Below are positions 21,462 to 33,645 of a stretch of DNA of 64,000 bases, piece after piece. Origin of the DNA: Chelydra serpentina (taxonomy: Eukaryota; Chordata; Testudines; Chelydridae); the NCBI GenBank assembly GCA_037349315.1, contig JBAIAC010000059.1, positions 7,094,001-7,158,000 of the forward strand, in the 5' to 3' direction. The position numbers were made by a program, and so were the translations under genes. Within the stretch, counting starts at the first letter, position 1. Each line of letters starts with the position of its first letter. Below the pieces are notes generated by a model. That model was not told the DNA's origin. It saw only the letters and a list, made by a program, of their open reading frames with translations, and did not search any database.

Positions 21462-24164
21462 CCTTTACTTTCACCCTTGATAGCCAAACATTTGTCATTG
21501 AGCCCTTAACATAACTTTTTATATCCATGGATAATTTAAATTAAATCCTGATAAACTGCAAACCACACTTACTCCCTCAGTTGGGTGTGTAGGAAAACTA
21601 TTTATTGTCTGAAACTTTTCAAACAAAACTTCCTGGATTTTTAAAATATCAGATTTCAGATAAACTCTCTCATTAATTGAATTAAGGGGAGTGTTTTCCT
21701 TCATGATCCCTATTGCTGCTCTTATCATTTACATTGGACACTGATAGAGTTGGAATTTCTTAAATGTACTATAGTAAGTACTTTAAGCCAATGTGTACAT
21801 TTCATTTTGCACTCACGGAGAGAATGTTTATGTGGACTGTATTCTATTTTATTTTATTTTTGCACAAGAAGCCCAGTGTCTGGAAACCTGCCCAGCCTTG
21901 CCTTCTGCTTTACTTAAACTTGATGCTAGGAAACATCAGTTAATAGCTTTAAACCAAATAAATATTTATGGTTCATTACTTTTAAATATGTAGATTTTGC
22001 CTGGAACCAACAGAATCTTTAATATTCAGGGATTTTACTTGGTTTCTTTTTTGGAGGAGTTTTCCCATTGCACTTCTCTTTCTCTTATACTTTATAACTT
22101 CACTAGTATTGCCACCACCCTCTAGAGCACTCTGCATAACAACTCTTACTCAAGGTGCTCTAAGTGATGGCCAAAGGGAGGTCAGTTGAGAACAATGCAA
22201 GTAGATTGACTCACAGAGAGGCTGAATATGTTACACTTTCAGCTTCCCTAGCTCTTAGTGACCATTGGCCTGATCCAAAGCCCACTGGAGTCAATAGAAA
22301 AATTCCCATTGACACTGGTGAGCTCTGGATCAAGCTCCAGAGCAACAAAGTTGTGAGCTTCATCTCAAAACACTAACCCCTCATGTTGTAGTGAAATATA
22401 TTTCCACTAGGCTCCCACACTTTCTTCTGTGTTAACAAAATAACTTCACCCCAAAGCAATACATTTATTCTTTTCAGTCAAATCACCAGTGTGGCAATAG
22501 CCTATGCTCCAACACAACCAGACAAGATGATCAATAAAGTGTTGAATAGGGTCTATGTGGGTGCTAAGGAGGATTTTCAATTGTGTTAAAACTAACTCAA
22601 TTTTTAAAAAATAAATTGGTTTCAGACAGTAGACAAGGCCATGGAACTATTCATGAACTTCAGACGAGGTACATGCTTAAGTACCTTGCTGAATTGGGTC
22701 TCAGTTTGTTAAAATACCTTTGCTGAAGAGCCAAACTAAAAACAAATGACTGTACTAGGGAAACTGAGGTCAAGGAAACATGAATTGTCAGTTTAATGAC
22801 AGAGCCTGTATTCAAATTCAGGATTTCCTAGCTTCCACTCCCATCTTCCATGCTGTACTACATACTATGAGAAAGCACATATGACCCAGTTTGTTTGCAA
22901 TGGAATACACAGCAAGTCAGGCTTTTACTATTTTGTAATTTAGCAGATATATTTCAAAAATATATTCCTGAAATCCTTAAAGTAAGCCTGAAAAGGTTAG
23001 CTGCCAAGGCAAGTTGTTTTAAAGCTTAACAATCATGATGCTGTCCCTGGACATTTAGATTAATACGCTAAAAGCCCCAAAATGAGTATTATTAAGATTT
23101 CTTAAATTAATATATTTTTCAGTTTTTAAAATCAAAAGCCAATTTTCACAGAAAATTCTGGCCTCATGTAATAAATCCTGTCCATGTATACTGTTGGTCT
23201 TGACAAGATCAATAGAATTTGCTTTTCTGGTACTGTTTTTTTCTCAGGACATGTTCTATTTATAACCCTCTAAACTTTTTGCAATATGTTTCCTGTTCAG
23301 ACACACCACTCAGTCACCAGAAAGTGTCTCAGGCAATTTATCCACTTCCTGAACTCTTCACAAAGGATTCCAAACTCATATAAAAATTATGAGCATATTG
23401 CAAAGATCTCTAGGCTTCCATGTACAAATTGGTTCTCTACACACCAGAAATATATGAGAAGCTGCAAATTTAGTCATTAGATGTACTGGGGCACTAGTTC
23501 AACAAGAAGAGCATGTTTGACTTTAGAAATCTGGGAACCAATTTAAAGTAGTTGTGCTATTATTTTTACCCACTCATTCATTTAATTGCTTTTCATTTAT
23601 TTCAACGCCATATGAGGATATTATATTTCACCACAAACAAATACTTACACTTATGCCCTGCAAATCTGTCATCTCTCATATAGATCTTAGAGATCTCCTG
23701 TATGTTTTCTGTGCACACATAACTCAGTAGAAGCTGTTTAAATACATAGGCATTACCCAGTATATTATTTGGCAAGGAGAATTTAAAAGTGGAATGATAT
23801 ACAGAATGTCAGCAAACCTCATTCCCCTGAAAAACGCAGGAGCATAGACCTATAGTTTTAGATGGATCTATAGTCTAAAAATTCTAAGTATTAGCTACCA
23901 TCTGCATGATTCATCAGAGAAACATAACCACAAAATTACTTCCATATCCCACAGTAAAAGAAGGGAAGCTGAAATATTTCCTTTCATTCCAGCAGCAGAA
24001 GGAACGCACTGCTGTCAGATTGACTGTTCAGCATGAAGACTCTGCCCTATCCATATTCATGGCAATTGGCCTTGCAAAGATGTTCCTGTCAGATTGGGAC
24101 CACTTGGGAGATACCTTAAAGAAAAAAGAAATCTCAAATTTTGTAGCAATACTTAACTAAAAAT
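21462..24164. other. no gene; one short palindrome
   Basis: Unassigned sequence. At 22268-22340 a palindrome of the GATCCAAAGCCCA / TTGACTTCAATGG class is present (here GCCTGATCCAAAGCCC and CTCTGGATCAAGC ends). No exon was recognised. Confidence 0.45.
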
Positions 24165-24300
24165 AATAATAGTTAGAGTTTACATAGTGATTTTTCATTG
24201 TGAGGTCTCTCAGTGCTTTACCAATATATTATCCCTATTTTACAGATGGGAGAGTTGAGGCACAAAGAGGCTAAGTAAGGCTAAGAGGCCCAAGGTCATT
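24165..24300 (-). repeat. MIR-like SINE, left part
   Basis: The core TTTTACAGATGGGAGAGTTGAGGCACAAAGAGGCTAAG matches the antisense core of MIR-type SINEs (quoted only to indicate position; key part is ACAGATGGG and GAGGCACA). It is split by a CR1 copy and resumes near 24745. Confidence 0.65.
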
Positions 24301-24742
24301 TGATCAAGATAACATGATCTTAGTCAAAGGTCAATTAATTGCCATCAGTGGTAAATAGGACCAATGGTCAATGATGGGATGTTAGAAGTTACTACAGAGA
24401 ACTTTTTCCTGGGTGTCTGGCTGGTGAGTCATGCCCACATGCTTGGGGTTCAGCTGATTTCCTTCCCGACCCCAAATATGGCATTTTCCTCCAAGGTAGA
24501 TTGGCAGAGGCCCTGGAGGTTTTTTGCCTTCCTCTGCAGCATGGGGCACGGGTCACTTACTGGAGGATTCTCTGCATCTTGAAGTCTTTAAACCATGATT
24601 TGAGGACTTCAATAGCTGAGACATAGGTGAGAGGATTATTCCAGGAGTGGATGGCTGAGATTCTGGGGCCTGAATTGTGCAGGAGGTCAGACTAGATGAT
24701 CATAATGGTCCCTTCTGACCTTAAAGTCTATGAGTCTATGAG
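24301..24742 (+). repeat. CR1 LINE 3' end, plus strand
   Basis: This is the same CR1 3' region seen antisense at 1811-2250, here in sense. It contains CCAAATATGGCATTTTCC and ends GTCTATGAGTCTATGAG, the CR1 terminal short repeats. It inserted into a MIR-like SINE, which continues at 24745. Confidence 0.85.
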
Positions 24743-24810
24743 TCATACAGTGAGCCAGTGGCCAAGCTAGGAATATGACTCATGCTTTCTTACACCCATT
24801 CCCAACTTTC
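24743..24810 (-). repeat. MIR-like SINE, right part
   Basis: CATACAGTGAGCCAGTGGC continues the SINE interrupted at 24300, as expected for the segment after the conserved core in antisense orientation. Confidence 0.5.
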
Positions 24811-25008
24811 AGCTTTTATTCTATCCACCAAACCACTTACCTGCAGAAACTCCAGGTAAAAAAATGATGGAGTGAAGAAAACGATGTGATATCATATTTC
24901 TATCCTATCCTATCTTAGAGAGACTACTTTCTTTTCGGGTAAACACTTTCCTATCCAGAGGCAGGAAGGAGTAAATCATGAAGTATAATTTACAGTCTAT
25001 AGACTCAG

Positions 25009-25230
25009 GGCTTATCTACATTTACAGCGCTGCACTGGTGCAGCTGCGCCACTGTAGCGCTTAGTGAAGACACTCATACGCCAACAGGAGAGCTTCTCCC
25101 ATCAGCATAGGTACTCCACTGCCCCGAGAGGTTGTAGCTATGTTAACAAGAGAAGCTCTTCTGTGGAGAATCCGCACTCCCTGAGCAATGTAATTTTACC
25201 AGCATAAGATGGTAGTGTAGACCAAACCTC
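25009..25230. mobile_element. MITE related to the 11966 element
   Basis: Left end AGGGCTTATCTACATTTACAGCGCTG and right end GTAGTGTAGACCAAACCT (key parts GGGCTTATCTACA and TGTAGACC) are imperfect inverted repeats, with AGCGCT motifs inside. Boundaries are approximate and the target duplication is not clear. Confidence 0.6.
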
Positions 25231-28029
25231 CGAGTCTTGTCAGCAAAGGAGTATTTGTAATGCATGGCATGAAAATTTGCCTTGTTCTATTTTCATTGCA
25301 AACTTATTTGTTACTAAAAATTCCTTCTCTCTAATCCCAGTGGTTTCTATTGTCAAACAAATAAAAAAAAGGAGGGGGTAGAGATTATTTAATACACAGT
25401 AGATATATATGAGGCCTTTGAATTAGATAATTTTATCATTTAACTCAAGAGACACTCTTGTACCCGGAAGAATCTGAGAGTCCTAAAAAACAGAATATTC
25501 CAATAAGGGGTGTAGATGCAGCACTGCACTGTAAGGCAACTGACCCTAACTTTCCTGAAGTGACCTGATTCCATGCCACAGGTTGTTGGGAAAAAAAAAT
25601 GCCTCAATGTCTGACAGACAACATCAAAGAGATAAATGCCCACCCTGGTAGTCACATTCCAGCACTATCATTGTTGGCCTTTCACCTAGAGAGGTTGTTA
25701 TTCTGCTTTCTCAGCCAGCAGTACTGTAGAGTGCCTTGAAAGCAGCTGAAAGACATGGGGAGGAGAAACAGCAAAGAACCTTTAGGAAAAACAAAACAAT
25801 GAAATATTGTTGGACATAAATGTGCAAAATACGTTGCAATTTCCTTATATTCAGTTTTGTAATTTATTCTTCTGTCAGCTGTGGGTTCCATATGGAGAGT
25901 GGATGAAGATGAAGTAACCACTGAAGCATTTTCCCCAGTCTTGGCTAGAACCTGAATGCTGCACTACCTGTTGCGAAAGCCTTACGTGGGTATCCACATG
26001 ATGCCATAATTTCCGCTCTGTCTGGGAAGGCGCTTTATTTAGCAATTTGTCTCCAGCAGGATATTTGCTTCCAACATTGCAGTCCCCTCAACAATGCACA
26101 CTAACCTCATCCAAGAAAAGAGATCAAACCATTTCTGAAGCAGGGTCTTCAAGATGACAGTGCAGCACTCTACTAATATCACACACCTAGGGACAAATTA
26201 TTGTGTGAAGGAGAGGAGACGGGCCAGGCCAGGCCAGATACACATGCTCGCCCATCCAGTCACATGGGGAATCTCTAGAAAATACAGCCCTCTGAGGCCC
26301 ACAGGGAACACATAACCTGAATGAGTCTAGAAGCAATACTCACGCTGAAACTTCTACTCTACAATTCACTTGAGAGCATATATGTCATCAATTCAGAGCC
26401 TCCTTTAGGTGTACTCAAAATAAACAGTTTCATAAGGCAATAAAGGTGGAAGGCCTGAACTAGGTACAAATTTACTTTTTCTCATCTTGTTTGTCTCGTA
26501 CAGAAAGGCACTAATCTCAATTCCATGCCTTTTCATTTTTAACAGCCACTGTCTGTTGTGCTGCTTCAGTTTCTGCATTTCTTTGCCTCTGGTGTTGAAC
26601 AGCTTGCACTTTCATCATGTTAATAATGCATCTGCTTATTGGTGTAGCAAAGAGTAGATGCGCTCCTGTTTATGTCTTTTCTATGAACTGAGGTGAAACC
26701 CTAAAGACTTTGGGGCAGATCCTCAGCTGGTGTAAATTGTCATAGACCCAAAGCCGAGGATCGGCCCCTTATCTTGTTATTGAAAAGCCCAGCAAAAATT
26801 TCTTCCACTTGAGTTTATATGTGACACGGTAATCTAGATCTCTCTGGGAAAATCAGAATCTTTACGGCTGTCTGTCTGTGTGTGTGTTCTGGGGGAGGGG
26901 AAGGATGAGATGGGGTTTCCATTATCAACACAAGTTCTCTTGCTGATCCAGGGTTAGCAGTTATGACCATAGCCCAACAGTTGAAAGAAAGAAAGAGAAA
27001 GACACAAGGGGAAATACTTAAAACAAAAATTGGCAATGATCAGCTTATTGTAAAATTGTTAGGAAATAAAGATTTGGAAAGGTAAGCGAGTCAACCAGGT
27101 TATAATTAAACACTTTTAACTATACAACTTTTTATTCAACATAAAAGGTATTATGTTTCTGATGATAAATACCATTTTCAGATTGCATGGAGTGAGTTCA
27201 GGCACATACAGAGCATAAAGAAATAGGAAATTAATATAAAGCACTGACATTTCTCACTAAATTCCCTTTTGAATGATAATTTCTCAGTTTTGAATATGTG
27301 CCATTCAATATTATATAAATGACAGACAGTTTCTATTCAGTATATGCTTTCAATGGAAAACTCTTGCCCTTCTGGGAGAAAAACTACCATAAGGATTTAT
27401 GGTATTGAGCATTATTGCCAGGTAAGAAAACTCTAGTCACTGGGCCCTATTCTGCAAGCAGGAGCAGAATTTAGCTCACTATCTATAATTTAAAAATGTA
27501 CTAACTTAAGCTTCCATTCCATTTCACTTGAAGTTACTACTAGCCAGCATGTTTAAAAAATAAAATAAAAAAAAGATCTGCATGAGGAAGAAGCCTGGAA
27601 AGAATGCTGAAAGAACAGAATACTGACATGATGTGATTCCTACAAGAAAGCAAGCCTAGTGTGGGAGAGCCCAGAAATATGGGACCAGCTCCCTGAGGCC
27701 CATTCATGACGTTTTCTTTAGAGAGAAAAGGAAATGGCAACAGGATGATAAATTTAACAGGACAACTGAATACTGGAAGCAGTATGAAATTAACTTTACT
27801 ATGTATAATAATAGACTTCCCAGCAAACCAGAAAAGAAAGGTGATGTCTTCAGTTTTAATCCAAAGACTTAAAGGAACACCATTATTTTAAACATCACAC
27901 TTCAGTATCAACAGTTTTTACTTGCTGTAGCTACAAATAAAACCTAACTGAAAAAAATTAATGAAAAAAATACATTTTTCTATATTTTTTCACTTTAATT
28001 ACTTTGCTCGTGTACACGAATTTACGCCC
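25231..28029. other. no gene; one short palindrome
   Basis: Unassigned sequence. At 26710-26768 GGGGCAGATCCTCAGC and GCCGAGGATCGGCCCC are inverted ends of a 59-bp palindrome. No exon or long repeat recognised. Confidence 0.45.
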
Positions 28030-28823
28030 AGATCCTTAGTTGTATTTAGGTGTCTCTAAATTTGCCTTCCTTGGCCTTCCAATCATTGGATCTCATTCTG
28101 CATTTTTCTGCTAGATTAAAGAGCCGTCAGGTATCAGAAATCTCTTCCCCGTGCAGGTACTTGTAGTCAATGATCAAGTCACCTCATAACTTTCCACAGG
28201 ATAAACTAAATAGATTGAGCTTCTTTGGTCTCTCACTGAAAGGCTGCAAGGCAGGTTTTCCAGACTTTGAGTTATTCTTGTAGCTCTTTTCGGAATCCCT
28301 TCCAAGTTTTCAACATCTTTTCAGATGTGTGTCCCTCAGAACTGGACACAATATTGCAGTAATTATCTCATTAATGCCATATACAGAGGTTATACCACTT
28401 TCTTACCCCGACTCGGTTGTACATCCAGGGATCACACTCACCCTCTGAACTAGTTGAAAATGAACTTACAGTGCAATGGTGTAGCTATCTACCATGATGC
28501 CTATGTCCCTTTCAGAGTCATTGCTTTCCGGAGTACATTGCCCCATTTTATGCATGACCAATATACTTTGTTCTTACATATATGACCTTCCATTTTGCTA
28601 TGTTGAAAAACACATTGTTCAAATGAGCCCACCTTACCAAGTGATCCAGGTCAGCCTGTATCACTGACCTGATTTAGCACTACTCCAATTTTTACGTCAT
28701 CTGCAAATTTGACCAGCAATGATTTTATATTTTCTTTCAAATTACTAATAAAAAAATATTGCATAGCATTGGCCCAACCTGTACCCCATTAAAACATCTC
28801 CACTGACAATTCCCCCATTTACA
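28030..28823 (-). repeat. old CR1 LINE, part 1
   Basis: The stretch reads, antisense, like a diverged CR1 pol region: CAGAACTGGACACAATATTGCAG, CATCTGCAAATTTG and CAAGTGATCCAGGTC correspond to segments of the younger CR1 copies at 1740-1780 and 3900-4000. It is interrupted at 28824 by a PLE with a 9-bp duplication and continues at 30201. It is more decayed than the other CR1 copies. Confidence 0.8.
28815..28823. repeat. 9-bp target-site duplication of the PLE (left)
   Basis: CCATTTACA here recurs at 30201-30209 on the other side of the PLE, and the CR1 sequence reads through if the insertion is removed. Confidence 0.85.
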
Positions 28824-28909
28824 GGTTTCAGAGTGGTAGCCATATTAGTCTGTAGCAGCAAAAACAATGAGGAATCCTTGTGGCACCTTAGAGACTAACA
28901 AATTTATTT

Positions 28910-28947
28910 GGGCATAAGCTTTCGTGGGCTAAAACCCACTTCATCAG
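28910..28947 (-). ncRNA. hammerhead-ribozyme-like motif in PLE arm (probably inactive)
   Basis: On the - strand: CTGATGA (28947-28941), one A, GTGGG, loop TTTTAG, CCCAC, GAAA (28923-28920), then GC-TTAT-GC as a mini stem III. This is the order of the hammerhead core: CUGANGA, stem II, GAAA, stem III. Two deviations are visible: an extra A between CTGATGA and stem II, and C instead of U at the cleavage-triplet position. Hammerhead motifs have been reported in pseudo-LTRs of Penelope-like elements. The stem I pairing is weak here, so I expect an inactive relic. Confidence 0.55.
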
Positions 28948-29165
28948 ATGCATGGAATGAAAAATACAGTAAGTAATATATCACACCACATGAAAAGAAG
29001 GGAGTTGCTTTACCAAGTGGGGGGTCAGTGTTAGTGAGGCCAATTCAATTAAGGTGGAAGTGGCCTATTCTCAACAGTTGACAAGAAGTGGTGAATATCA
29101 AGAGAGGGAAAATTACTTTTGTAGTGCTAACAAGACCAGTGCAATCAAGGTGGATGTCGCCAAGT

Positions 29166-29758
29166 CACCTACTACAGGACAGGCCAAAGAAAGTAACAGA
29201 ACGCAACTAGCCGTCACTTATAGCCCCCAACTAAAACCTCTCCAGCACCTCATCAAGGATCTATAACCTATCCTGAGGGACGATCCCTCACTCTCACAGA
29301 CCTTGGGAGACAGGCCAGTCCTCGCTTACAGACAGCCCCCCCAACTTGAAGCAAATACTCACCAGCAACTATACACCACACAACAAAAACACTAACTCAG
29401 GAACCAGTCCCTGCAACAAACCCCATTGCCAACTCTGTCCGCTTATCTATTCAAGGGACACCATCATAGGACTTAACCACATCAGCCACACCATCAGGGG
29501 GCTTGTTCACCTGCACATCTACGAATGTGATATGCCATCATGTGCCAGCAATTCTACATTGGCCAAACCGGACAGTCTCTACGCAAAAGAATAAATGGAC
29601 ACAAATCAGACATCAAGAATTGTAACATTCAAAAACCAGAAGGAGAGCACTTCAATCTCCCTGGACTCTCAATAAACAGATTTAAAAGTGGCAATTCAAC
29701 CAAAAAAAAAAAAAAAAAAAAAACAGACTTCAACGAGAAACTGCAGAACTGGAATTAA
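29166..29758 (+). pseudogene. PLE pol C-terminus with GIY-YIG endonuclease
   Basis: From about 29166 the frame reads LAVTYSPQLKPLQHLIKDLQ, then a Cys-containing linker (PCNKPHCQLCPLI at about 29420), then after a frameshift near 29540 the GIY-YIG core YIGQTGQSLRKRINGHKSDI (29555-29614) and EGEHFNLPG. GIY-YIG is the nuclease fused to Penelope reverse transcriptase that nicks the target DNA. In the motif the Y-I-G and the downstream R are present, but the frame is broken and an A-tract (29702-29722) interrupts the end. The downstream coding sequence runs on in altered frames to about 29830. Confidence 0.8.
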
Positions 29759-30200
29759 TTTGCAAACTGGACACCATCAAATTAGGTCTGAATAAAGACT
29801 GGGAGTGGATGGGTCACTACAAAAAGTATTTTCCCCCCTGCTGATACTCAACTTCTTGTCAACTGTTGGAAATGGGTGATGTTCACCTGGATTGCATTGG
29901 CCTCATTAGCACTACAAAAGTAATTTTCCCTCTCTTGATATTCACCCCTTCTTGTCAACTGTTGAGAAAAGGCCACTTCCACCTTAATTGAATTTGCCTC
30001 ATTACCACTGACCCCCCCCACTTGGTAAGGCAACTCATCTTTTCATGTGCTGTGATATATATATATATATATATATACACTGCTTACTGTATTTTTCACT
30101 TCATGCATCTGGTGAAGTGGGTTTTTAGCCCATGAAAGCTTATGCCCAAATAAATTTGTTAGTCTCTAAGGTGCCACAAGGACTCCTCGTTGTTTTTCCT

Positions 30201-30270
30201 CCATTTACAATTACTTTCTGCTATCACTTAACCAGTTTTTAATCCATATGCCTTTAAAATGTTTTTTTGC
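30201..30270 (-). repeat. old CR1 LINE, part 2
   Basis: It starts with the second CCATTTACA and continues the CR1 copy interrupted at 28823 (CACTTAACCAGTTTTTAATCC is typical). Confidence 0.65.
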
Positions 30271-30308
30271 CCCACATGTACTCTACAGTTTCCTTTAGAA
30301 GGATAGGA

Positions 30309-30552
30309 AAGTGCCTTAGGCTAGAGCAGGATTCCTGGGTTCTAGCCTGGGCTCTGTCATTGACTGACTCACTATGTACATTTGGGCAAACAGCTTCCCG
30401 CCCTTCTGGGTCTCATTTTGCCCAATTCTGTTTAGAAATATTTTACTGTACCTCTATGGGGAGAGGTTTACTGGGGTGAGACTGGGTTGTGAAGCTTAAT
30501 TAATGTTTGTTAAGTATGCTGAAATCCTCAGATGAAGGATGCTATGTTACAG
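30309..30552 (+). repeat. MIR-like SINE
   Basis: GATTCCTGGGTTCTAGCC, GACTCACTATGTACATTTGG and the tail CTGAAATCCTCAGATGAAGG follow the order of MIR-type SINE consensus (box region, core, 3' end). Strongly diverged, hence old. Confidence 0.65.
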
Positions 30553-30617
30553 TGATTATTATAAACAATAAAAGTAAATATCGGTATGTACATTTCAATA
30601 GCATGGTCATACCACAT

Positions 30618-30840
30618 AACCAGGAAGGAAAGATAGTCTTGTGGTAAGCACAAGACTAAATCAAGAAAACCGAGGCTGTATTCTGTCTGCAAGTCACTCA
30701 ACATCACTATCTCTCAGTTACTTCATTTGTAAAAACGGGGATAATAATACTTACCTCTATGACACTGGATTGTGAGGCAAAATTAATCAAAGTTTGTGAA
30801 GTGTGCTGAGATCCTTGGATGGAAGGTGCTATATAATGCA
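30618..30840 (+). repeat. second MIR-like SINE
   Basis: GTAAAAACGGGGATAATAAT and GTGCTGAGATCCTTGGATGG are the core and 3' parts of a MIR-type SINE in the same orientation as the copy at 30309. Confidence 0.7.
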
Positions 30841-31489
30841 TGTCACATGATTACCATCACATGAAAGGCAACAGTATATTTCTGCACCCATGGAATAAAC
30901 AGCAAATCACAGACAAAAATTCAGTTTATTCTGCACTTGGGGGCTTCTAACCTCCACTTGTCCACTATAACTCCAACTGACCTGCTTCTGATATTCCTGT
31001 CCGGTTAGCACATTTCACACAGCAAATGGCAAGGATGCACCACAAAAATAAATTTTTTTCCTAGTCTAAGATAACATGGATCAAGCTTTAGGAGTATTTC
31101 CTAGTTGGGAAAGAGGCCCCACACAGGCCATTAAATCCTGCCAGCTAGCCAAGGAATGAGTACCAAGTCACTCCCTGCTTCCTCACTCCAGTCCTCTTTG
31201 CCACCTGTGGCGTGGGTGGAGGTAGTATTTCTTGATGGGGGAAGAGAGAGAAGCAAAGAAAAAGGATGCACATGAAGAGCAAGGCATCAAACAAGAGAGA
31301 GTGTCGGTTGGGGAAAGAACTTCCCAACATTTTTCTCCCCTTGTTTTTAATACATAACCTAATTTACAAAAAACTTCTAGAGAGTTTTAAATTGTATTAG
31401 TCCTATTTCTCCAATGCCTCCATCTGTAAAATCAGGTTGGTCATGAAGGGCCTGATGCTGCAGTGAGCTCTGTACAGTTATGGAATGCA
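30841..31489. other. no feature recognised
   Basis: Unassigned sequence without an exon or a clear repeat. Confidence 0.45.
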
Positions 31490-31613
31490 GTGGTGTGCCT
31501 TGAAGTTTTTATTGGCACTTGTTTGTGATGACCTGCCTTACTCATTTGTGCCTCTGCCTCTTCTAATACAGTCATCTCAGACAGATGCCAATAAAAACTT
31601 TACAATGCACCAC
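31490..31613. repeat. inverted repeat, 28-bp arms
   Basis: GTGGTGTGCCTTGAAGTTTT (31490 on) and its near-complement ending at 31613 form 28-bp arms around a 68-bp spacer. It looks like a small foldback element; no target duplication was identified. Confidence 0.6.
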
Positions 31614-31762
31614 ACCTTACCATCCCACATTGTGTAAGTAAATATGTGTCTGTGTGTTCTATATAATATTTATATTGCTGGGCATCTGGATTGTGAATAC
31701 ACATGTAAAATGAAGGCTACTGCAGCCATTGTAGCTATCAGAGGCTAGTGTATTAGCTACAC

Positions 31763-32015
31763 CAGAGGTGGGCAAACTACGGCCAGCGGGCCACATCTGG
31801 CCTGTGGGACCATGCTGCCTGGCCCTTGAGCTCCCGGCTGGGGGACGTTAGCCCCCAGCCCTTCCCATTGTGCCCCTCCCCCACAGCCTCACTCAGAGTG
31901 CCGCCAGCACTCTGGGCAGCGGGGCTGTGAGCTCCTGCCGGGCAGTGTGGCGGTGTGGCTGGCTCCGGCCAGGCGGTGCGGTTGCCAGTCCTGGTGCTCT
32001 GAGTGGCATGGTAAG
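31763..32015 (+). mobile_element. hAT element, left-end fragment
   Basis: It starts CAGAGGTGGGCAAACTACGG, a terminal repeat I know from abundant sauropsid hAT elements, followed by a GC-rich interior. No matching right end is visible, so the copy is truncated near 32015. Confidence 0.7.
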
Positions 32016-33645
32016 GAGGTGGGGAGCACTTTAAATTTTTCCTATTTCGGAGGCAAATATTCTCCTCTGATCTCTTGCCTAATCTTGCGCCCCATCGCTT
32101 TTTTCTCACCTATTTCTAGGCCTCCTTTCTTCCAGACCTTACCCCCTCAGAACTATCAAGCAAATTACTCATTTTTGCTCTGCAAATTCAAACTGGCTAC
32201 TCCTGGCTGCATATTTTGATGGCGTTTACCTATTATAGCAACTTTGGGGATTTTTTTTCTTAAAACCTATCATTTATTCTAAAAGTTAAACTGTGAGTGT
32301 TTATAGCTCTCGGGTGAGTTATTTTGTCATAAAATGTGGCTATGGGTTTGGCCTTTGCAGCCTGCCAGCAGCCAGCTCAGCTCAGTTAAAAATTAAGTTC
32401 TATTTCTTTAACATGTTTTCGAGGCTGAGAGGTAGGGAAGCAACACAAAAGGGCAGAGAAAGAGATGGACAAGCAAAATATATTATGGAACAGAAATATC
32501 CGACTGGTTATAAATACTCTGTGGCCACTTTCTGTTAATGTTAAAAACTGACATTCCAAGTTCTAATTTGCAGTTGGGATGTTGCAACCATGGATCTGCT
32601 ATAGCCCTGTGTTGTCTGGGTTGCATAATTATAAAGCCTCTGCTTTCTTTATTGCAGCTTAGCTCCTTTTATTGAGATAATAGTTAATATTTTAAGAATT
32701 TTCCTTTAGGTAAAGTGGAAATTGATTTTTAAAAGGAGTAACAGCAAGGGAATTGCTTGGGACCTAGTCACTCATTTGTCCTTCAAAGTCTATACATGCT
32801 GAATGAATGATTATTATTACTTTTATTTTTAATGTTTTTATTGTGGGGAAGATGGTTGTATCTTAGAAAAAGAACAATGAAAATTATTATTAATAATCAA
32901 GTTTATTATGATAGTGTTTAGGGATTAACCAAGATCAAAGCCCCATTGTACTAGGTACCATGAAATCACAAAGTGTGAATGACATATTTTGAAACCTCAT
33001 AACTGTGGCTTATTGATAACCAGTATTCATATATCAAACAGCACAGATACTATAATATACAACAACAATCCTGGGAATACATTATAAGGACCCTAGATTA
33101 TGCTAATATTCACTTATAAGTCATATATAATGAATACATTCAATAGAAAGTACAGGATGTTTATTTCAATAGTTTCTGTAATTTATTCCAAAAAGTCATC
33201 ATATTCTATTACCTTCCATAGTCAGCTCTTAACAGTTGCATAACAACTCAACCCCTTTTTATAGGCTGCAATGATATGGAGCCTGTAAATCTTGGGTTAT
33301 GAAATGCAAACTATTTCACAGCAGCATGTGCCTGCTATTAGAAAGTGGCTCCAGCAGCAAATTCACATCTAAAACTGTCTTCAGAACTTGTATATTGATT
33401 TCAGTTCTGCTAAAGAGCAAACATTCCCCTTTCACTAGGAAGTATCTGTTTTAAAATACTAGGTTTTGAACTAAATTTGACCTTAAAAGTCATGCTCTGT
33501 GGAAATACAACATTAATATTAACAACAATCTAGGCTTGAGAAACTGCATTCTTCAGAAATACTGAACAAGTGGTTAATTGTAACAAACAACATAATTCTC
33601 ATCACATTTCTAAATTCTTCTCTACGGGGTGCATTTAGGAACTCT
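32016..33645. other. no feature recognised
   Basis: AT-rich unassigned sequence; nothing coding recognised. Confidence 0.45.

Larger units (their letters stand above)
28824..30200 (+). mobile_element. Penelope-like retroelement with inverted pseudo-LTR arms
   Basis: The 1377-bp insertion is bounded by the duplication CCATTTACA. Its left arm (28824 to about 29165) and right arm (about 29870-30200) are inverted copies of one another, sharing GAGACTAACAAATTTATTTG, the hammerhead-like segment, and the GAGAGGGAAAATTAC and GTTGACAAGAAG stretches further in. The middle carries the end of a PLE reading frame with a GIY-YIG endonuclease. The reverse transcriptase is missing, so the copy is 5'-truncated and dead. 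A TA-repeat (about 30054-30077) interrupts the right arm. Complex arrangements of terminal repeats are known for Penelope elements. Confidence 0.85.

Noticed and set aside
25440..27891. Scattered frames of 60-80 codons
   Set aside because: At this length and density they are expected by chance in AT-rich vertebrate DNA, and none shows a domain or splice context.
28910..30150. An active hammerhead ribozyme
   Set aside because: Every copy visible here has at least one defect in the core or the cleavage triplet, and stem I pairing is weak. I annotate only a hammerhead-like motif.
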